DNA of 64,000 bases from Rhodothermales bacterium (GCA_022821845.1 JAJECT010000033.1:40803-104802), one strand, 5' to 3'; positions 52,618 through 62,090 are shown, counted from the first letter of the stretch. Notes: generated by a model not told the origin, from the sequence alone. Program-made: numbers and translations.

Positions 52618-54444
52618 TTACCATTGCGTGCGGGCGCCAAGGGTTATGCCGAACGGGGTCCGTTCGTAATGCTCCCAGCGCGCCGCGCTCCCGGCCAGGA
52701 TGTTGTCGAGGCGCAGCAATACCCCGATGCGGCGCGTAACCGGGTACAAGACGCTCAGGTCTACGTCGAAATAGCCGTCCAGCGATTCGGCGCTGTCCAT
52801 GGCGGGGTCCCGCGCGCTTTCGTAGTCCAGCGTGGTTTGCAGGAAGCCGTTTCCATCCCGGAAAAACCAGGAAAGGCCGCCGCGTGCGGTAACCGAACCG
52901 AAATAGGGGATGTCCGCGTCGGTTTCTTTCAATTTCCCGTCGCGGAACCGGAATCCTGCGACCAGGCTCCATTTCGCCGGAAGATGGAAGGACAGGTCTG
53001 CGCCGCCGTAGGCAATGGTGGCGGCGGCGTAGCGGGCGGCGATCATGCCCTGTGCGTATCCGTGGGCCTCGCCGATGCCCGCCGCCTCGAAATAGCGATA
53101 GTTGGGCGCATGGGCGTAGCCTCCGTATACGTCGAGCCCGACGGTTCTTACCTGTACGATGCTGCCCATGCGCAGGTCCAGGGTGTACACGTCTGGCTGT
53201 ACCCTCGGACGGTCCGCGAGAAATGGATTTTCCCGGTGCATGGACCGGGTGGAGCGGCGTTCTGCGCGGGCGTCGTTGCGGGCGTAGACGCGCACGGCGG
53301 GCAGCGCCTGAAAGTCCAGGCGGATGGCGGGCGCAATCCACGAGGAGGCGGCCGAATCGCGCTCGGCGAACGTCATAAAGCGCAGGCCGCCGTCTATTCG
53401 AAGCGCGGGCGCCGGACGCATATGCGCCCGGGCGGCGATATTCAGCATCGATACGCCGCCGGGTTCCTCTTCGCCGAAACCGAGCTGGAGCAATTCCGCC
53501 GACCCCGAAAAGTCGCTGCGACTCGTTAGGGGAAGCATGAGGTTGCTTTCCAGCGCGAAGGCCGATTCGTTGCGCCGGAAGACATTGTCGTCGAGTTCCA
53601 TGCCTTCGGGGAGCGCGTCCGTTTCCCGGGTTTGCACGCTGTACCGCGCACGGGCTTCGAAGCGCGCCCGCCCGGTATCGTTCGTATTGACCCAGACGCC
53701 GCCGCCGCCGCCCTGGCTTCGCCGCATGGGCGCCGTTTGCAAATTGGCGAGCGGTTGCCCGCCGGCGCTATCGTATCGCATGCCGGGGACGGCGCCGTAC
53801 ATGCGCCGCGTCGTCGCGAGGCCTTCGAGGTCGAGGCCAAACGAAACCGGCTCCGTCCGTTGCTCCAGGCCGACCTGCGCCTCGAACGCATTGAACGACG
53901 CCGACAGGTCGTCCGGCATGTTTTCGGGGGCATGTCCTTCGCTGCCTGCGTAATCAAGGCGGGCCCGGAACGCGCCGCGCCGGGCAAGCGGCCCTTCGGC
54001 GCGCAGCCGCGCCAGCCTGCCCAGATAGCGCCCGGCGGCGGCTTCCGCCATGCCCCGGCCCAGCGCCCCGCCGGTCAGCGTTGCCGTCGGGGCAGGTTCG
54101 AGCGTGGCCAGCGGGCTTTCCGGCAAGTCGGCGCTTTGCTGCTTGTAGGTCTCTGCGTAGGGTCTTCGCTCCGCCGGAACGGAAGCGACCCGCGGCGGCG
54201 GATTGAACCCGATCAGGGGCTGCCTTTGCAGCGACGGCAACGAAATATCCAGCCCTGCCCGGATTTCCACGACTTGCGGGGTAATGTCGGGAAGGGCGGG
54301 GGCGGCTTCTTCCGTCTCCTGGGCCTGCGCGGGCGCGGCGAGGCCAGCGCATAGCGCGAGGGCCAGTGTCGCAATGGCGCGTTTGCCGCAGGAGCAGCCC
54401 CGACGGCGGGCGAAAAACAGTCTGTAGCAACAGGTGCGGCGCAT
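52618..54444 (-). CDS. Outer-membrane beta-barrel protein of unknown function
   Basis: A 608-residue protein. A signal peptide (ATLALALCAGLAAPAQAQ) lies behind an unusually long basic and Cys-containing N-region, so the true start may be an internal ATG or another codon. A ~100-residue N-terminal segment rich in Pro and Ala (ITPQVVEIRAGLDISLP) precedes about 20 antiparallel amphipathic strands. The C-terminal strand is GVLLRLDNILAGSAARWEHY...GITLGARTQW, as in TonB-receptor-like barrels, ending in Trp. No TonB box or plug was recognised. The gene is sandwiched between the TPR protein and the HU/SPOR genes, with gaps of under 30 bp. Confidence 0.75.
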   Translation of the reverse strand: MRRTCCYRLFFARRRGCSCGKRAIATLALALCAGLAAPAQAQETEEAAPALPDITPQVVEIRAGLDISLPSLQRQPLIGFNPPPRVASVPAERRPYAETYKQQSADLPESPLATLEPAPTATLTGGALGRGMAEAAAGRYLGRLARLRAEGPLARRGAFRARLDYAGSEGHAPENMPDDLSASFNAFEAQVGLEQRTEPVSFGLDLEGLATTRRMYGAVPGMRYDSAGGQPLANLQTAPMRRSQGGGGGVWVNTNDTGRARFEARARYSVQTRETDALPEGMELDDNVFRRNESAFALESNLMLPLTSRSDFSGSAELLQLGFGEEEPGGVSMLNIAARAHMRPAPALRIDGGLRFMTFAERDSAASSWIAPAIRLDFQALPAVRVYARNDARAERRSTRSMHRENPFLADRPRVQPDVYTLDLRMGSIVQVRTVGLDVYGGYAHAPNYRYFEAAGIGEAHGYAQGMIAARYAAATIAYGGADLSFHLPAKWSLVAGFRFRDGKLKETDADIPYFGSVTARGGLSWFFRDGNGFLQTTLDYESARDPAMDSAESLDGYFDVDLSVLYPVTRRIGVLLRLDNILAGSAARWEHYERTPFGITLGARTQW

Positions 54445-54461
54445 AAAGGATATCCTTACAA

Positions 54462-57400
54462 TCAGAGCGATTCTTTCTCCCGTTCGGCCATGGCTGCGAA
54501 CGGCGTTTCTCCAAATTCGCCGATCACAAGATCGTATAGCGTGGCGGCCTCCCCGGCGTCGCCAAGGGCCTGAAAGGCGCGGGCCTGTTCGAGGTATCCC
54601 CGGGCGATCCAGTCGCTGAATCCCGGAAACAGCACGGGGAGGCGGCCCAGTTCTTCAAGGGCCTCTTCGGCCTGCCCGGTTTCCCGGAACAGTACGCCCA
54701 GGCGGTACAGGGCTTCCGCGCCCGCCTCGTCCCGACTGCTGCGCGCCACATGCCGGTACAGCGGCTCGGCTTCCTCATGCCGCCCGGCTTCCTGATATAC
54801 GCGGGCAAGGCCCAGGTAGGCCGGATGCGTTTCCGCAGCGTCCGGCGCCGCATCGATGGCGTCCCGGAGCAGCGCTTCCGCTTCCGCCGTTCGGCTGAGC
54901 CGCAAGAGGGCCATGCCCTGGCCGTACCGGGCTTCTGCGACGCGGCGCGGCGTATCCTCGCTGTCGGATTCGAGCAGTTGGAACATGTCGAGCGCCTGTG
55001 CGGGGCGTTCCGATTCCAGATACAGGCTTCCCAGCCGCCCGGCGGCGTCCGGGAAGCGTTCGCTGCCGGCGTAGTCCTCGATAATTCGCTCGAAATGGGA
55101 AATGGCTTCCCCGGCTTCGCCCTGTCCTTCCAGAATCGTTCCAAGGTAGTAATGGGCTTCCGAGCGCAGATATTCGTTCTGGCCTTGCGCAACGAAGTCG
55201 AGTAGCCCGGCCAGCGCTTCGTCCGTTCGCCCGCTTTGCAAGTCGATTTCGGCGCGGCGGAACCGGAGTTCGTCCAGAATCGGGGAATCCGGATGCTGTT
55301 CGGCGAATTCGTCGAAGAACGCGCCGGCCGCTTCGGCGTCCCCCGTCGAAAGCAAGGCGATCTGGATGCCCGCCGCCGCGTCGGATACGTAGGCGCTGCC
55401 CGCGTAGTCTTCGAGCACGACCCGGTAGGCGGCCACGGCTTCGTCCGTGCGCCCGGCGTTGAACAGGGCGTCCCCGACGCCGTATTGCGCTTTCGCCGCC
55501 AGCGGATCCCGGGGCCAGGTTCGGAGAAGCGCGGCGTATTCCTCGACCGCCTGGTCGTAATCCTGATTTCTGAAGAAAATGCGCCCTATGCTGTAGCGAG
55601 CCTCCTGCGCCCATTCGCTGCCCGGGTGGAATTCCAGCAATTCCCGGAACGCGCTGACGGCCTCGTAGGCTTCGCCCGCATGGTCGAATGCTTGCGCAAT
55701 CTGGTATTGCGCGTAGTCGCCGCCCTGGTCGCCTACGAGGCGGTACGTTCGAATGGCGTTCGCGTACTGCTTCAGGGCATAGTAACTATCCGCAAGGCGC
55801 AAGAGGGCGTCGTTGCGATAGGACACAAAGCCTTCGTCGTCGGCGGCGCGGCGCCGATCCAGAAAGGCCTGGAAGGCGTCTGCGGCGTCCGCGTACCGGC
55901 TTCGGCGGAAATGCGTCCAGCCGAGCGCATACCAGGCCGCCGTCTGGTGTTTCCCGTCCGGCGCTTCCTCGATGTATTGCAGGAAGAGTGCTTCTGCCCG
56001 GTCGAGATTATCCAGCTGGTAGACGCTTTCGGCGGCCCAGAACAAGGCTTCCTGTCCGCGATCCGAGCGCGGCGAGCGGTCGTGAATCTCCAGGAATCCG
56101 AGCATGGCTTCCCGATACGATGCGTTCCGGTACGACAGCCAGGCGCGCTGAAAGCGGACTTCTTCCCGCAGGCGTTCGGACGCGGCCCCGGCGTCGACGG
56201 CCTGGTCGAAATGCTGGAAGGCTTCCTCGAAATTGCCCAGCGCAATGGCCGTGTTGGCCCGGTAGTACGCCGCTTCGCCCGCCAGGTCGTGCGCCGGCCA
56301 GGTCTCCCGCATCAGGCCGAAAACCCGCCAGGCGTCCTCCCATCGGTGTTGCCGGTAATACAGGACGGCCAGCTCGAAACGGGCGTGGGCCGCCAGTTCG
56401 TGCGCCGGCCAGTTCGCCAAAAAGTTTTCAAGCAGCGCAATGGCTGTTTGGGGTTCCAGCGCCAGGTCCTGATTGATGGCTTCGTAGTAGGTGGCGCGGG
56501 CGGCGAGGTCGTCGCCTTGCCCTTCCCGGACTTCCGCGAATCGTTCGGCGGCCCACTGATGCACTCCCTCGAAATAATAATTCCAGCCCAATCCGTAGAT
56601 GGCCCGCCGCCGGTACGCGCTGTCGGGATAGCGTTCGAGGAAACGCCGGTACTGCACGATGGCCTGCTCGCTTTCGCGCAACTGATTGAGGGATTCCGCT
56701 TGCAGGAAAAGCGCCCGTTCCCGTCCCGCCTCGTCCAGCCCCCCGACGCGCTGTTCGATTTCGTCCAGCGCCCGGTCGTAATCGTCCAGTTCATAGTACA
56801 CTTCGGCCAGCGCCAGCCCGATATTGCGCGCATGGGGCGATTCCGGGTAGCGCGCGCCGAGCAGTTCGAGCGCTTCGGCGGCCTCGTCGTACCGCTTTAG
56901 CCCGATCAGCGCGTACCCGCTTGCATACAGGGCGACGGGGGCGTACTCGGCGTTTCGGTAGGTTTCGGCGGCCTGCCGGAAATATCCAAGGGCTTCCTCG
57001 GGTCGCCCCAGACGCTGCGCCGACGCGCCCATGCGGTACAGGGTTCTTGTCGCAATATCCGCTTCGGGATTGTCTGCAAGCAGGTTCGAAAATACGCGCA
57101 GCGCCTCCTCGTACTCCTCGTTCAGATAGAAAAAATTGCCTAGCGCGAGGCGGGATTTCGCCGCCAGCGGGTGTCCGGGTCGCTCGGTTTCCAGCTGTTC
57201 GAAGCGAGCGATGGCCTCCTTGCGCAATCCAAGAGCAAGATGCGCTTCGGCTTCGTAGTACAGCGCGTCGATGGCGTGGAGATGGTCGGGGCGATCCCGC
57301 CGGAAGTCGGCGAAGGCTGCGATGGCTTCGCGGTACAGATGCGCGGCGTACAGATCCCGCGCGGCGACGAAAGCGCGCGCCGCCCGATCCGGGGCCGATC

Positions 57401-57488
57401 CGGGGATATCCTGCGCGGTCGCCTCCCCCGCAGGCGAGATACATGGAAAAACAAGCGCCGCGACGAGAAGCGTCAGGAAATACCGCAT
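54462..57488 (-). CDS. Large exported TPR-repeat protein
   Basis: A ~1008-residue protein, with start at 57488 (MRYFLTLLVAALVFPCISPA signal peptide). It is built almost entirely of tetratricopeptide repeats, such as ALYYEAEAHLALGLRKEAIARFEQLETERPGHP, ARYSIGRIFFRNQDYDQAVEEYAALLRTWPRDP and AHYYLGTILEGQGEAGEAISHFERIIEDY. Repeats of the YbgF/CpoB and BamD type dominate, so a periplasmic or outer-membrane-associated scaffold is likely. It is the first gene of the minus-strand cluster leading to the ExbBD pair; in Proteobacteria the TPR protein CpoB is likewise encoded with TolQR. Function here is inferred from context only. Confidence 0.85.
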   Translation of the reverse strand: MRYFLTLLVAALVFPCISPAGEATAQDIPGSAPDRAARAFVAARDLYAAHLYREAIAAFADFRRDRPDHLHAIDALYYEAEAHLALGLRKEAIARFEQLETERPGHPLAAKSRLALGNFFYLNEEYEEALRVFSNLLADNPEADIATRTLYRMGASAQRLGRPEEALGYFRQAAETYRNAEYAPVALYASGYALIGLKRYDEAAEALELLGARYPESPHARNIGLALAEVYYELDDYDRALDEIEQRVGGLDEAGRERALFLQAESLNQLRESEQAIVQYRRFLERYPDSAYRRRAIYGLGWNYYFEGVHQWAAERFAEVREGQGDDLAARATYYEAINQDLALEPQTAIALLENFLANWPAHELAAHARFELAVLYYRQHRWEDAWRVFGLMRETWPAHDLAGEAAYYRANTAIALGNFEEAFQHFDQAVDAGAASERLREEVRFQRAWLSYRNASYREAMLGFLEIHDRSPRSDRGQEALFWAAESVYQLDNLDRAEALFLQYIEEAPDGKHQTAAWYALGWTHFRRSRYADAADAFQAFLDRRRAADDEGFVSYRNDALLRLADSYYALKQYANAIRTYRLVGDQGGDYAQYQIAQAFDHAGEAYEAVSAFRELLEFHPGSEWAQEARYSIGRIFFRNQDYDQAVEEYAALLRTWPRDPLAAKAQYGVGDALFNAGRTDEAVAAYRVVLEDYAGSAYVSDAAAGIQIALLSTGDAEAAGAFFDEFAEQHPDSPILDELRFRRAEIDLQSGRTDEALAGLLDFVAQGQNEYLRSEAHYYLGTILEGQGEAGEAISHFERIIEDYAGSERFPDAAGRLGSLYLESERPAQALDMFQLLESDSEDTPRRVAEARYGQGMALLRLSRTAEAEALLRDAIDAAPDAAETHPAYLGLARVYQEAGRHEEAEPLYRHVARSSRDEAGAEALYRLGVLFRETGQAEEALEELGRLPVLFPGFSDWIARGYLEQARAFQALGDAGEAATLYDLVIGEFGETPFAAMAEREKESL

Positions 57489-57829
57489 ACGGCGGGCGCG
57501 ATGCGATGATTTGTAATGCCTGGTGTATCCTGGCGCCATATCGCCAATGGGTCGCTAATGTACTCGCGCGAAGGGAATCCGCGTCAGGATCGGAAAAAAC
57601 GCAAAAAACGTTGCCAACCGTACCCCGCAACCGGCGAATATGTTGCAGGAGAATCCCGCTTTTTGGAGAATATCCGCCCGCCTGTGGAAAAAAAACGCTT
57701 TTGGCGCGTGTAACGCCGTCGGGAACGCGCGATCCCGGATAACGCATGGGAATACGTCCCCTGCGTATCGCGCCATGTGTTGTTCCATGCCTTCGCCCCT
57801 GTACCGATCCCATAATCCCGCCTTGCGCC

Positions 57830-58159
57830 ATGCCTGCTCAAAAATCGCCTGAAAGCAACCCGGACGCCGCAGCTTCGCCAGACGCCGCAGCCCATGCCCC
57901 TGGCGCGGCCAACGGGTCGTCCGGGGCGTCCGCCCCCGAATCCGCGCAGCCCAAAGGAGAACGGGCGCTTCTGGAGGATGCGGAGCGCCTGACGACGGAA
58001 GCCTACGAACAGTTTCTCCGTACGGCCTCCCGCGTTTCGGAAGCCGCCGGAGAAGCGACCGGCTCGGTCCGCGAATACGCCAAAAAGCATCCCGGCAGCG
58101 CGTTGCTGGTTTCTTTTCTGGTCGGCGTGGTCCTGGGCGCGCTCACGTCCAGAAGATAG
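57830..58159 (+). CDS. DUF883/YqjD-like small membrane protein
   Basis: A 109-residue protein. The first ~45 residues are low-complexity Ala/Pro/Ser. Residues 46-85 form an amphipathic helix (ALLEDAERLTTEAYEQFLRTASRVSEAAGEATG). The C-terminus is one transmembrane helix, HPGSALLVSFLVGVVLGALTSRR, with the GxxxGxL pattern and basic end of the DUF883 (ElaB/YqjD) family, which bind ribosomes at the membrane in E. coli. The start at 57830 is the last ATG before the helix. The 340-bp gap upstream, from 57489, holds no recognised element. It ends 10 bp before the multiheme gene. Confidence 0.65.
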   Translation: MPAQKSPESNPDAAASPDAAAHAPGAANGSSGASAPESAQPKGERALLEDAERLTTEAYEQFLRTASRVSEAAGEATGSVREYAKKHPGSALLVSFLVGVVLGALTSRR

Positions 58160-58169
58160 CGAGAAGACC

Positions 58170-60290
58170 ATGCGCCGGCCGCCCATTCGGCCATCCGTCG
58201 CGCTCGTCCTGCTCGCATGGCTGGCGGGATGCGTCGCAGGGGAGGCGCCGCGTCGCAGCGACGCCTTGTCCCCGGAGGCGCAGGAAGCCGCGTACGTCGG
58301 GGACGAAGCCTGCGCATCCTGTCACGAGGCCTATTACGTGTCGTATCATCGGACCGGGATGGGCCGCTCGCTGTCCCGTTTCGACGCCGCGTCCGCCCCG
58401 GAAGCGTTTCCTGCGCCGCCGGTGCGCCACGAAGGAACGGATTTTTACTACGAGGCCTTCGTGCGCGCAGACACGCTTTTTCAGCGCGAATATCGTCTGG
58501 ACGCATCGGGAGAAACCCTGTACGAGCGGGTCCATCCCGTCGAGTGGGTCATCGGTTCGGGGAACCATACGCGCTCGTATCTGGCTTCCGTCAACGGACA
58601 CCTGACGGAGATGCCGCTTACCTGGTACGTCCAGCGGAGCCGCTGGGACCTGAGCCCTTCCTACGATCAGGAGAACCTGCGTTTTAGCCGGCCTGTCGTG
58701 GCGGAGTGCATGGCGTGCCACAACGGATTTTCGGACCATAGCCGCTACACGTTCGACCATTATCGGGACGTAGCCGACGGCATTACGTGCGAACGCTGCC
58801 ATGGGCCGGGCGGCGCGCACGTGGATTTGCGGCTGGCGGGCCTGGGACCGGCGGGCGGCGCGCCGGATTCGTCCATTGTGCATCCGGCTCGCCTCGCCAG
58901 GGAAGAGCAACTCTCCGTATGCCGCCAGTGCCACCTTTCGGGGACGACCGTGTTCCGGACCGGCGAAACGCCTTCCACCTATCGTCCGGGCGCCCCCCTC
59001 GAAGCCCATCGCAGCATATTCGTTACCGCCGAACAGGCGAGCGACCCGGAGCGCTTCGGCATCGCAAGCCATGCGCTTCGCCTGGAAAAAAGCGCCTGTT
59101 TCCGGGAAAGCGACATGACCTGCACGACATGCCACGATCCGCACGTTCCCGTGGCCGACCTTGGCAACGACCATTTTAACGCGGCCTGCGCAGGGTGTCA
59201 TGGCGCGAACGAGGGAAATGCGGCGGTCGCGGTTTGCGGACGCGGCGGCGCGCATACGGCGGCGGAGGCCATGACCGGGGACTGCGTTGCGTGCCATCTT
59301 CGCTCCAGCGGCGCCAGCGATATTCCGCACGTAACGTTTACGGATCACTGGATTCGCCGCGAACTGCCGCCCGCGGCGGCCCCGGAGGATATCGAGCGCG
59401 CGTTCTTGCGCCCGGACCCGTTCCGGCTGGTGCGGGCGACGGCCCCGCCCGACGCAGGCAACGCGCGCGCGGCGGGCCTTGGGTTGCTGGAAGAGGCGGC
59501 GGCCTATTTCGCGTTCTACGACGAGGTGCATGCCTTGCCTGCATATCTCGACTCGGTCCTCGTCCGGGCGGAAGCAGGTTTCAGGACCGGGGCGGACCAT
59601 GCTGCGGCCCGCCTTGCCCTGGGGCGCGCCTTGCTGGAACAGGGGCGGGCGGACGAGGCGGCGGCCACCTTGTCGGAGGCGGCTGCGGCGTATGCGGAAG
59701 ATGTTTTCATCCGGTATTGGCTGGGGGTGGCCCTGCTGCAGGCGGACCGTCCGGGCGCGGCGGTTGCTGCGCTGGGCCGCGCCGCGGAAATGCAGCCGGC
59801 GTTCGCCGAGGCCCGCCTGAAACAGGCCGAAGCCTTGTACGCCGCGGCGCGCTTCGCGGAGGCCGAGGCCGCCTGGCTGTCGGGCCTGGCCGAAGACCCT
59901 GTGCATCATCCCGCGTCCTGGAACGACCTGGGCTTTTTGTACCTGGAAACGGGGCGATTCGACGAGGCGGGGCCACTTTTCGACCGGGCGCTTGCGCTGG
60001 ACCCGGACCTTGTGCAAGCCCTGGTCAACGCCGCCACGCTGCGCTTGCAGGCGCAGGACTGGGAGGAGGCCCTCCCGTTGCTGGAACGGGCGGTCGGGAA
60101 GCAGCCGGATGCTGCCCCTGCGCTGGGGAACCTGGCCATCGCCTACGCGGAACTCGGGCGCAGGGACGAGGCCATTGACGCCTTGCGCGTATTGTTGGGA
60201 TACCATCCGAACGACCTCCGCGCCCAGGCGTTGCTGGATCATTTGCTGGCCGCCCCTTCGGAAGGCGCCGGGTCCGGGGGCGGGTCGTAG
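58170..60290 (+). CDS. Seven-heme cytochrome c with TPR domain, lipoprotein
   Basis: A 706-residue lipoprotein with lipobox LAGC (Cys21). Seven CXXCH heme sites are at residues 48 (CASCH), 180 (CMACH), 207 (CERCH), 251 (CRQCH), 318 (CTTCH), 340 (CAGCH) and 372 (CVACH). Additional His residues could be distal ligands. From about residue 450 to 690 there are TPR repeats (ARLALGRALLEQGRADEAAATL, NDLGFLYLETGRFDEAGPLFDRALALDP). The heme part resembles cytochrome c552/c554-like proteins; the reaction is unknown. Probably anchored in the outer or inner membrane facing the periplasm. A mono-heme lipoprotein gene follows after 75 bp. Confidence 0.88.
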   Translation: MRRPPIRPSVALVLLAWLAGCVAGEAPRRSDALSPEAQEAAYVGDEACASCHEAYYVSYHRTGMGRSLSRFDAASAPEAFPAPPVRHEGTDFYYEAFVRADTLFQREYRLDASGETLYERVHPVEWVIGSGNHTRSYLASVNGHLTEMPLTWYVQRSRWDLSPSYDQENLRFSRPVVAECMACHNGFSDHSRYTFDHYRDVADGITCERCHGPGGAHVDLRLAGLGPAGGAPDSSIVHPARLAREEQLSVCRQCHLSGTTVFRTGETPSTYRPGAPLEAHRSIFVTAEQASDPERFGIASHALRLEKSACFRESDMTCTTCHDPHVPVADLGNDHFNAACAGCHGANEGNAAVAVCGRGGAHTAAEAMTGDCVACHLRSSGASDIPHVTFTDHWIRRELPPAAAPEDIERAFLRPDPFRLVRATAPPDAGNARAAGLGLLEEAAAYFAFYDEVHALPAYLDSVLVRAEAGFRTGADHAAARLALGRALLEQGRADEAAATLSEAAAAYAEDVFIRYWLGVALLQADRPGAAVAALGRAAEMQPAFAEARLKQAEALYAAARFAEAEAAWLSGLAEDPVHHPASWNDLGFLYLETGRFDEAGPLFDRALALDPDLVQALVNAATLRLQAQDWEEALPLLERAVGKQPDAAPALGNLAIAYAELGRRDEAIDALRVLLGYHPNDLRAQALLDHLLAAPSEGAGSGGGS

Positions 60291-60365
60291 GCCGGGCGAG
60301 ACGCGATGCAAGACAGCCTGCGAATATATCGCTATACCCAAACCATGCGTAATCGCAGCGGCGGC

Positions 60366-61346
60366 ATGAAAATGTTATTTACGGGGACGGTTTCGGTCCT
60401 GCTCCTCTCGGGCTTGCTTTTCGGGTGCGGCGGCCCGGACGAGTCGGACTTGCCCGATTCTTTCGCGCGCCTGGATCTGGACCAGTCCGAGCCGCGCCGC
60501 TTTTTGCAGTATTATTTCGGGGGATATGTTACGCCGCGCCCCGCCGATCCCTTCGAGGCGGGCCTGGTTCGCGAGCGAGGCGGGCATTTTTATCTGGATC
60601 GCGACGCGCTGGCGCAGCATCGCCCGGCGCTTTCGGGGCGTCTTCGGGACGCGAACCGGAACGGGCGCATCGAATGGGAGGAAATGGAGGCGTTCATCGA
60701 CCGTTCGTACAACGAGGCGCGGGCCATTCCGCCTTCCCTTGCGGCGTTCGCAGACAGCGCGGGCTTTGCGCCGGATTCGACCTGGATGGAAGTGGTCGTG
60801 CACGGGGTGATGACGACCGCCGAGCGCCGCATTTACGTGCGGGAAGAAGCGGTGCGGGCCGCGCTGCGCCGGGCGGCGGAGACGGACGGACGCATAGTGT
60901 ACCCGGATGGAACCGTCATCGTGGGCAGGCACTACCTGAACGACGCGCTGGCCGAAACCACCGCGATGCGCAAGCGCCCGGACGGATTCTGGGATTTTTT
61001 CGCGTACGACGGGGAGGGCATGCTGGCTCTGGAAACGTCCACGCCGCCGCGCCCCCTGAAGTCGCCCGTGCAATGCGTGGGATGCCATTTCGGGAACAAG
61101 ACATTCGAGCCGGAGAAGAGTTTTCCGGCGCCGGCGCCGCCTGGACCGCACGGCCCCCGGGAGGCGTATGTCCCGGACGCGCTGCGCGATGCGGAGGTTA
61201 CGCGGCGGCTGGACGAACACCGCCGCCGGGCGGACACGGTGCTGGGCCTGTACGGCACCCTTTTCGCGTCGAAACTGAAGGCGCGGCGGCAGGCCGGTAC
61301 GCTCGACCCTGCGGACGCCGCCTTGCTGGACGCGCTTGGGTTGTAG
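60366..61346 (+). CDS. Mono-heme lipoprotein with an EF-hand-like motif
   Basis: A 326-residue lipoprotein (MKMLFTGTVSVLLLSGLLFG, lipidated Cys21). Residues 95-106, DANRNGRIEWEE, are a canonical EF-hand calcium loop. A single heme site, CVGCH, is at 237-241, in KSPVQCVGCHFGNKTFEPE. The C-terminal 60 residues are helical and basic. It looks like a small redox partner for the multiheme protein upstream, but no family name was recognised. ATGs at 60306 and 60345 are alternative starts, less compatible with the lipoprotein signal. Confidence 0.8.
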   Translation: MKMLFTGTVSVLLLSGLLFGCGGPDESDLPDSFARLDLDQSEPRRFLQYYFGGYVTPRPADPFEAGLVRERGGHFYLDRDALAQHRPALSGRLRDANRNGRIEWEEMEAFIDRSYNEARAIPPSLAAFADSAGFAPDSTWMEVVVHGVMTTAERRIYVREEAVRAALRRAAETDGRIVYPDGTVIVGRHYLNDALAETTAMRKRPDGFWDFFAYDGEGMLALETSTPPRPLKSPVQCVGCHFGNKTFEPEKSFPAPAPPGPHGPREAYVPDALRDAEVTRRLDEHRRRADTVLGLYGTLFASKLKARRQAGTLDPADAALLDALGL

Positions 61347-61485
61347 GGTCGGACCGCATCCTCGCCATGCATGCCCTTGCCCTGCCCGCCGCTTGGCAAT
61401 ATCCTTGACAACCTGACGCCTTTGAAGCCGTTTCGGGGCGTAAATGTCCTCAATTCCTCCGTTTTTCCAGAGGCGTAAACTGATC

Positions 61486-61595
61486 TATGCAAAAATTGCA
61501 TAGAAGTCCCCCTTTCTATACAAATTTTGCATAAAAGCCTCTTTTGTTATGCAATTTTTGCATAGAAGCGCCCTTTATTATGCAATTTATGCATA
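61486..61595. repeat. Four palindromes at exact 31-bp spacing
   Basis: Four 17-bp palindromes of the form TATGCAA-N3-TTGCATA begin at 61486, 61517, 61548 and 61579, a constant 31-bp period. Copies 1 and 3 are perfect; 2 and 4 each have one arm change. The 14-bp spacers are also alike (GAAGTCCCCCTTTC, AAAGCCTCTTTTGT, GAAGCGCCCTTTAT). The array ends 122 bp before folB in a 371-bp gap that holds nothing else recognised. It could be a multi-site operator, an iteron-like cluster or a short tandem repeat. Confidence 0.85.
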
Positions 61596-61717
61596 ATTCC
61601 TTTTTTCGCGTTGCAAGGGGGCGCCTCCGCAGCCAATTTTAGATGAATCGGCCCCGAAGTTTCCTTTGGCGCGTTACATTGCGTCCGTACTCATTTCTTC
61701 GACAGGCCCGGTTATCC

Positions 61718-62083
61718 ATGGCGAACGGAACGGTCAAATTGATCAACGCGGTGTTCTACGCGCATCACGGGGTGATGCAGGAAGAGCACCGCATCGGGGG
61801 GCGCTACGAAGTGGACGTGGCGATGCACCTCGATTTCGAGGAGGCGGCCCGCACGGACGACCTCGCCCATACCGTAGACTACGAGCGCGTATACCGACTG
61901 GTGCAGGAGATCGTTTTGCGCAACCGGTTTTATCTCATCGAAAAACTGGCCGTGCTTATTGCGCGGGAGATTCGGGAGGCGTACCCCGCCCTGGAAAGCA
62001 TCGAAGTTACGGTGCGCAAGCGCAACCCGCCCGTAGGAGGCACCGCCGACTACGCCGAGGCGGCGTATCGTTTGCCCGCCTGA
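61718..62083 (+). CDS. folB: Dihydroneopterin aldolase
   Basis: A 121-residue enzyme that cleaves 7,8-dihydroneopterin in folate synthesis. The N-terminal INAVFYAHHGVMQEEHRIGGRYEVDV holds the conserved Glu of the pterin site. DDLAHTVDYERVYRLVQEIV is the middle family motif. The C-terminal EVTVRKRNPPVGG holds the catalytic Lys. The ATG at 61718 matches the family N-terminus; frames extending upstream are not supported. No other folate genes are in view. Confidence 0.93.
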   Translation: MANGTVKLINAVFYAHHGVMQEEHRIGGRYEVDVAMHLDFEEAARTDDLAHTVDYERVYRLVQEIVLRNRFYLIEKLAVLIAREIREAYPALESIEVTVRKRNPPVGGTADYAEAAYRLPA

Positions 62084-62090
62084 GCGCGCC

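Noticed and set aside
61486-61595. CRISPR array
   Set aside because: Only four units, 14-bp spacers that resemble each other, a constant 31-bp period and no cas genes; this is a tandem operator-like repeat.
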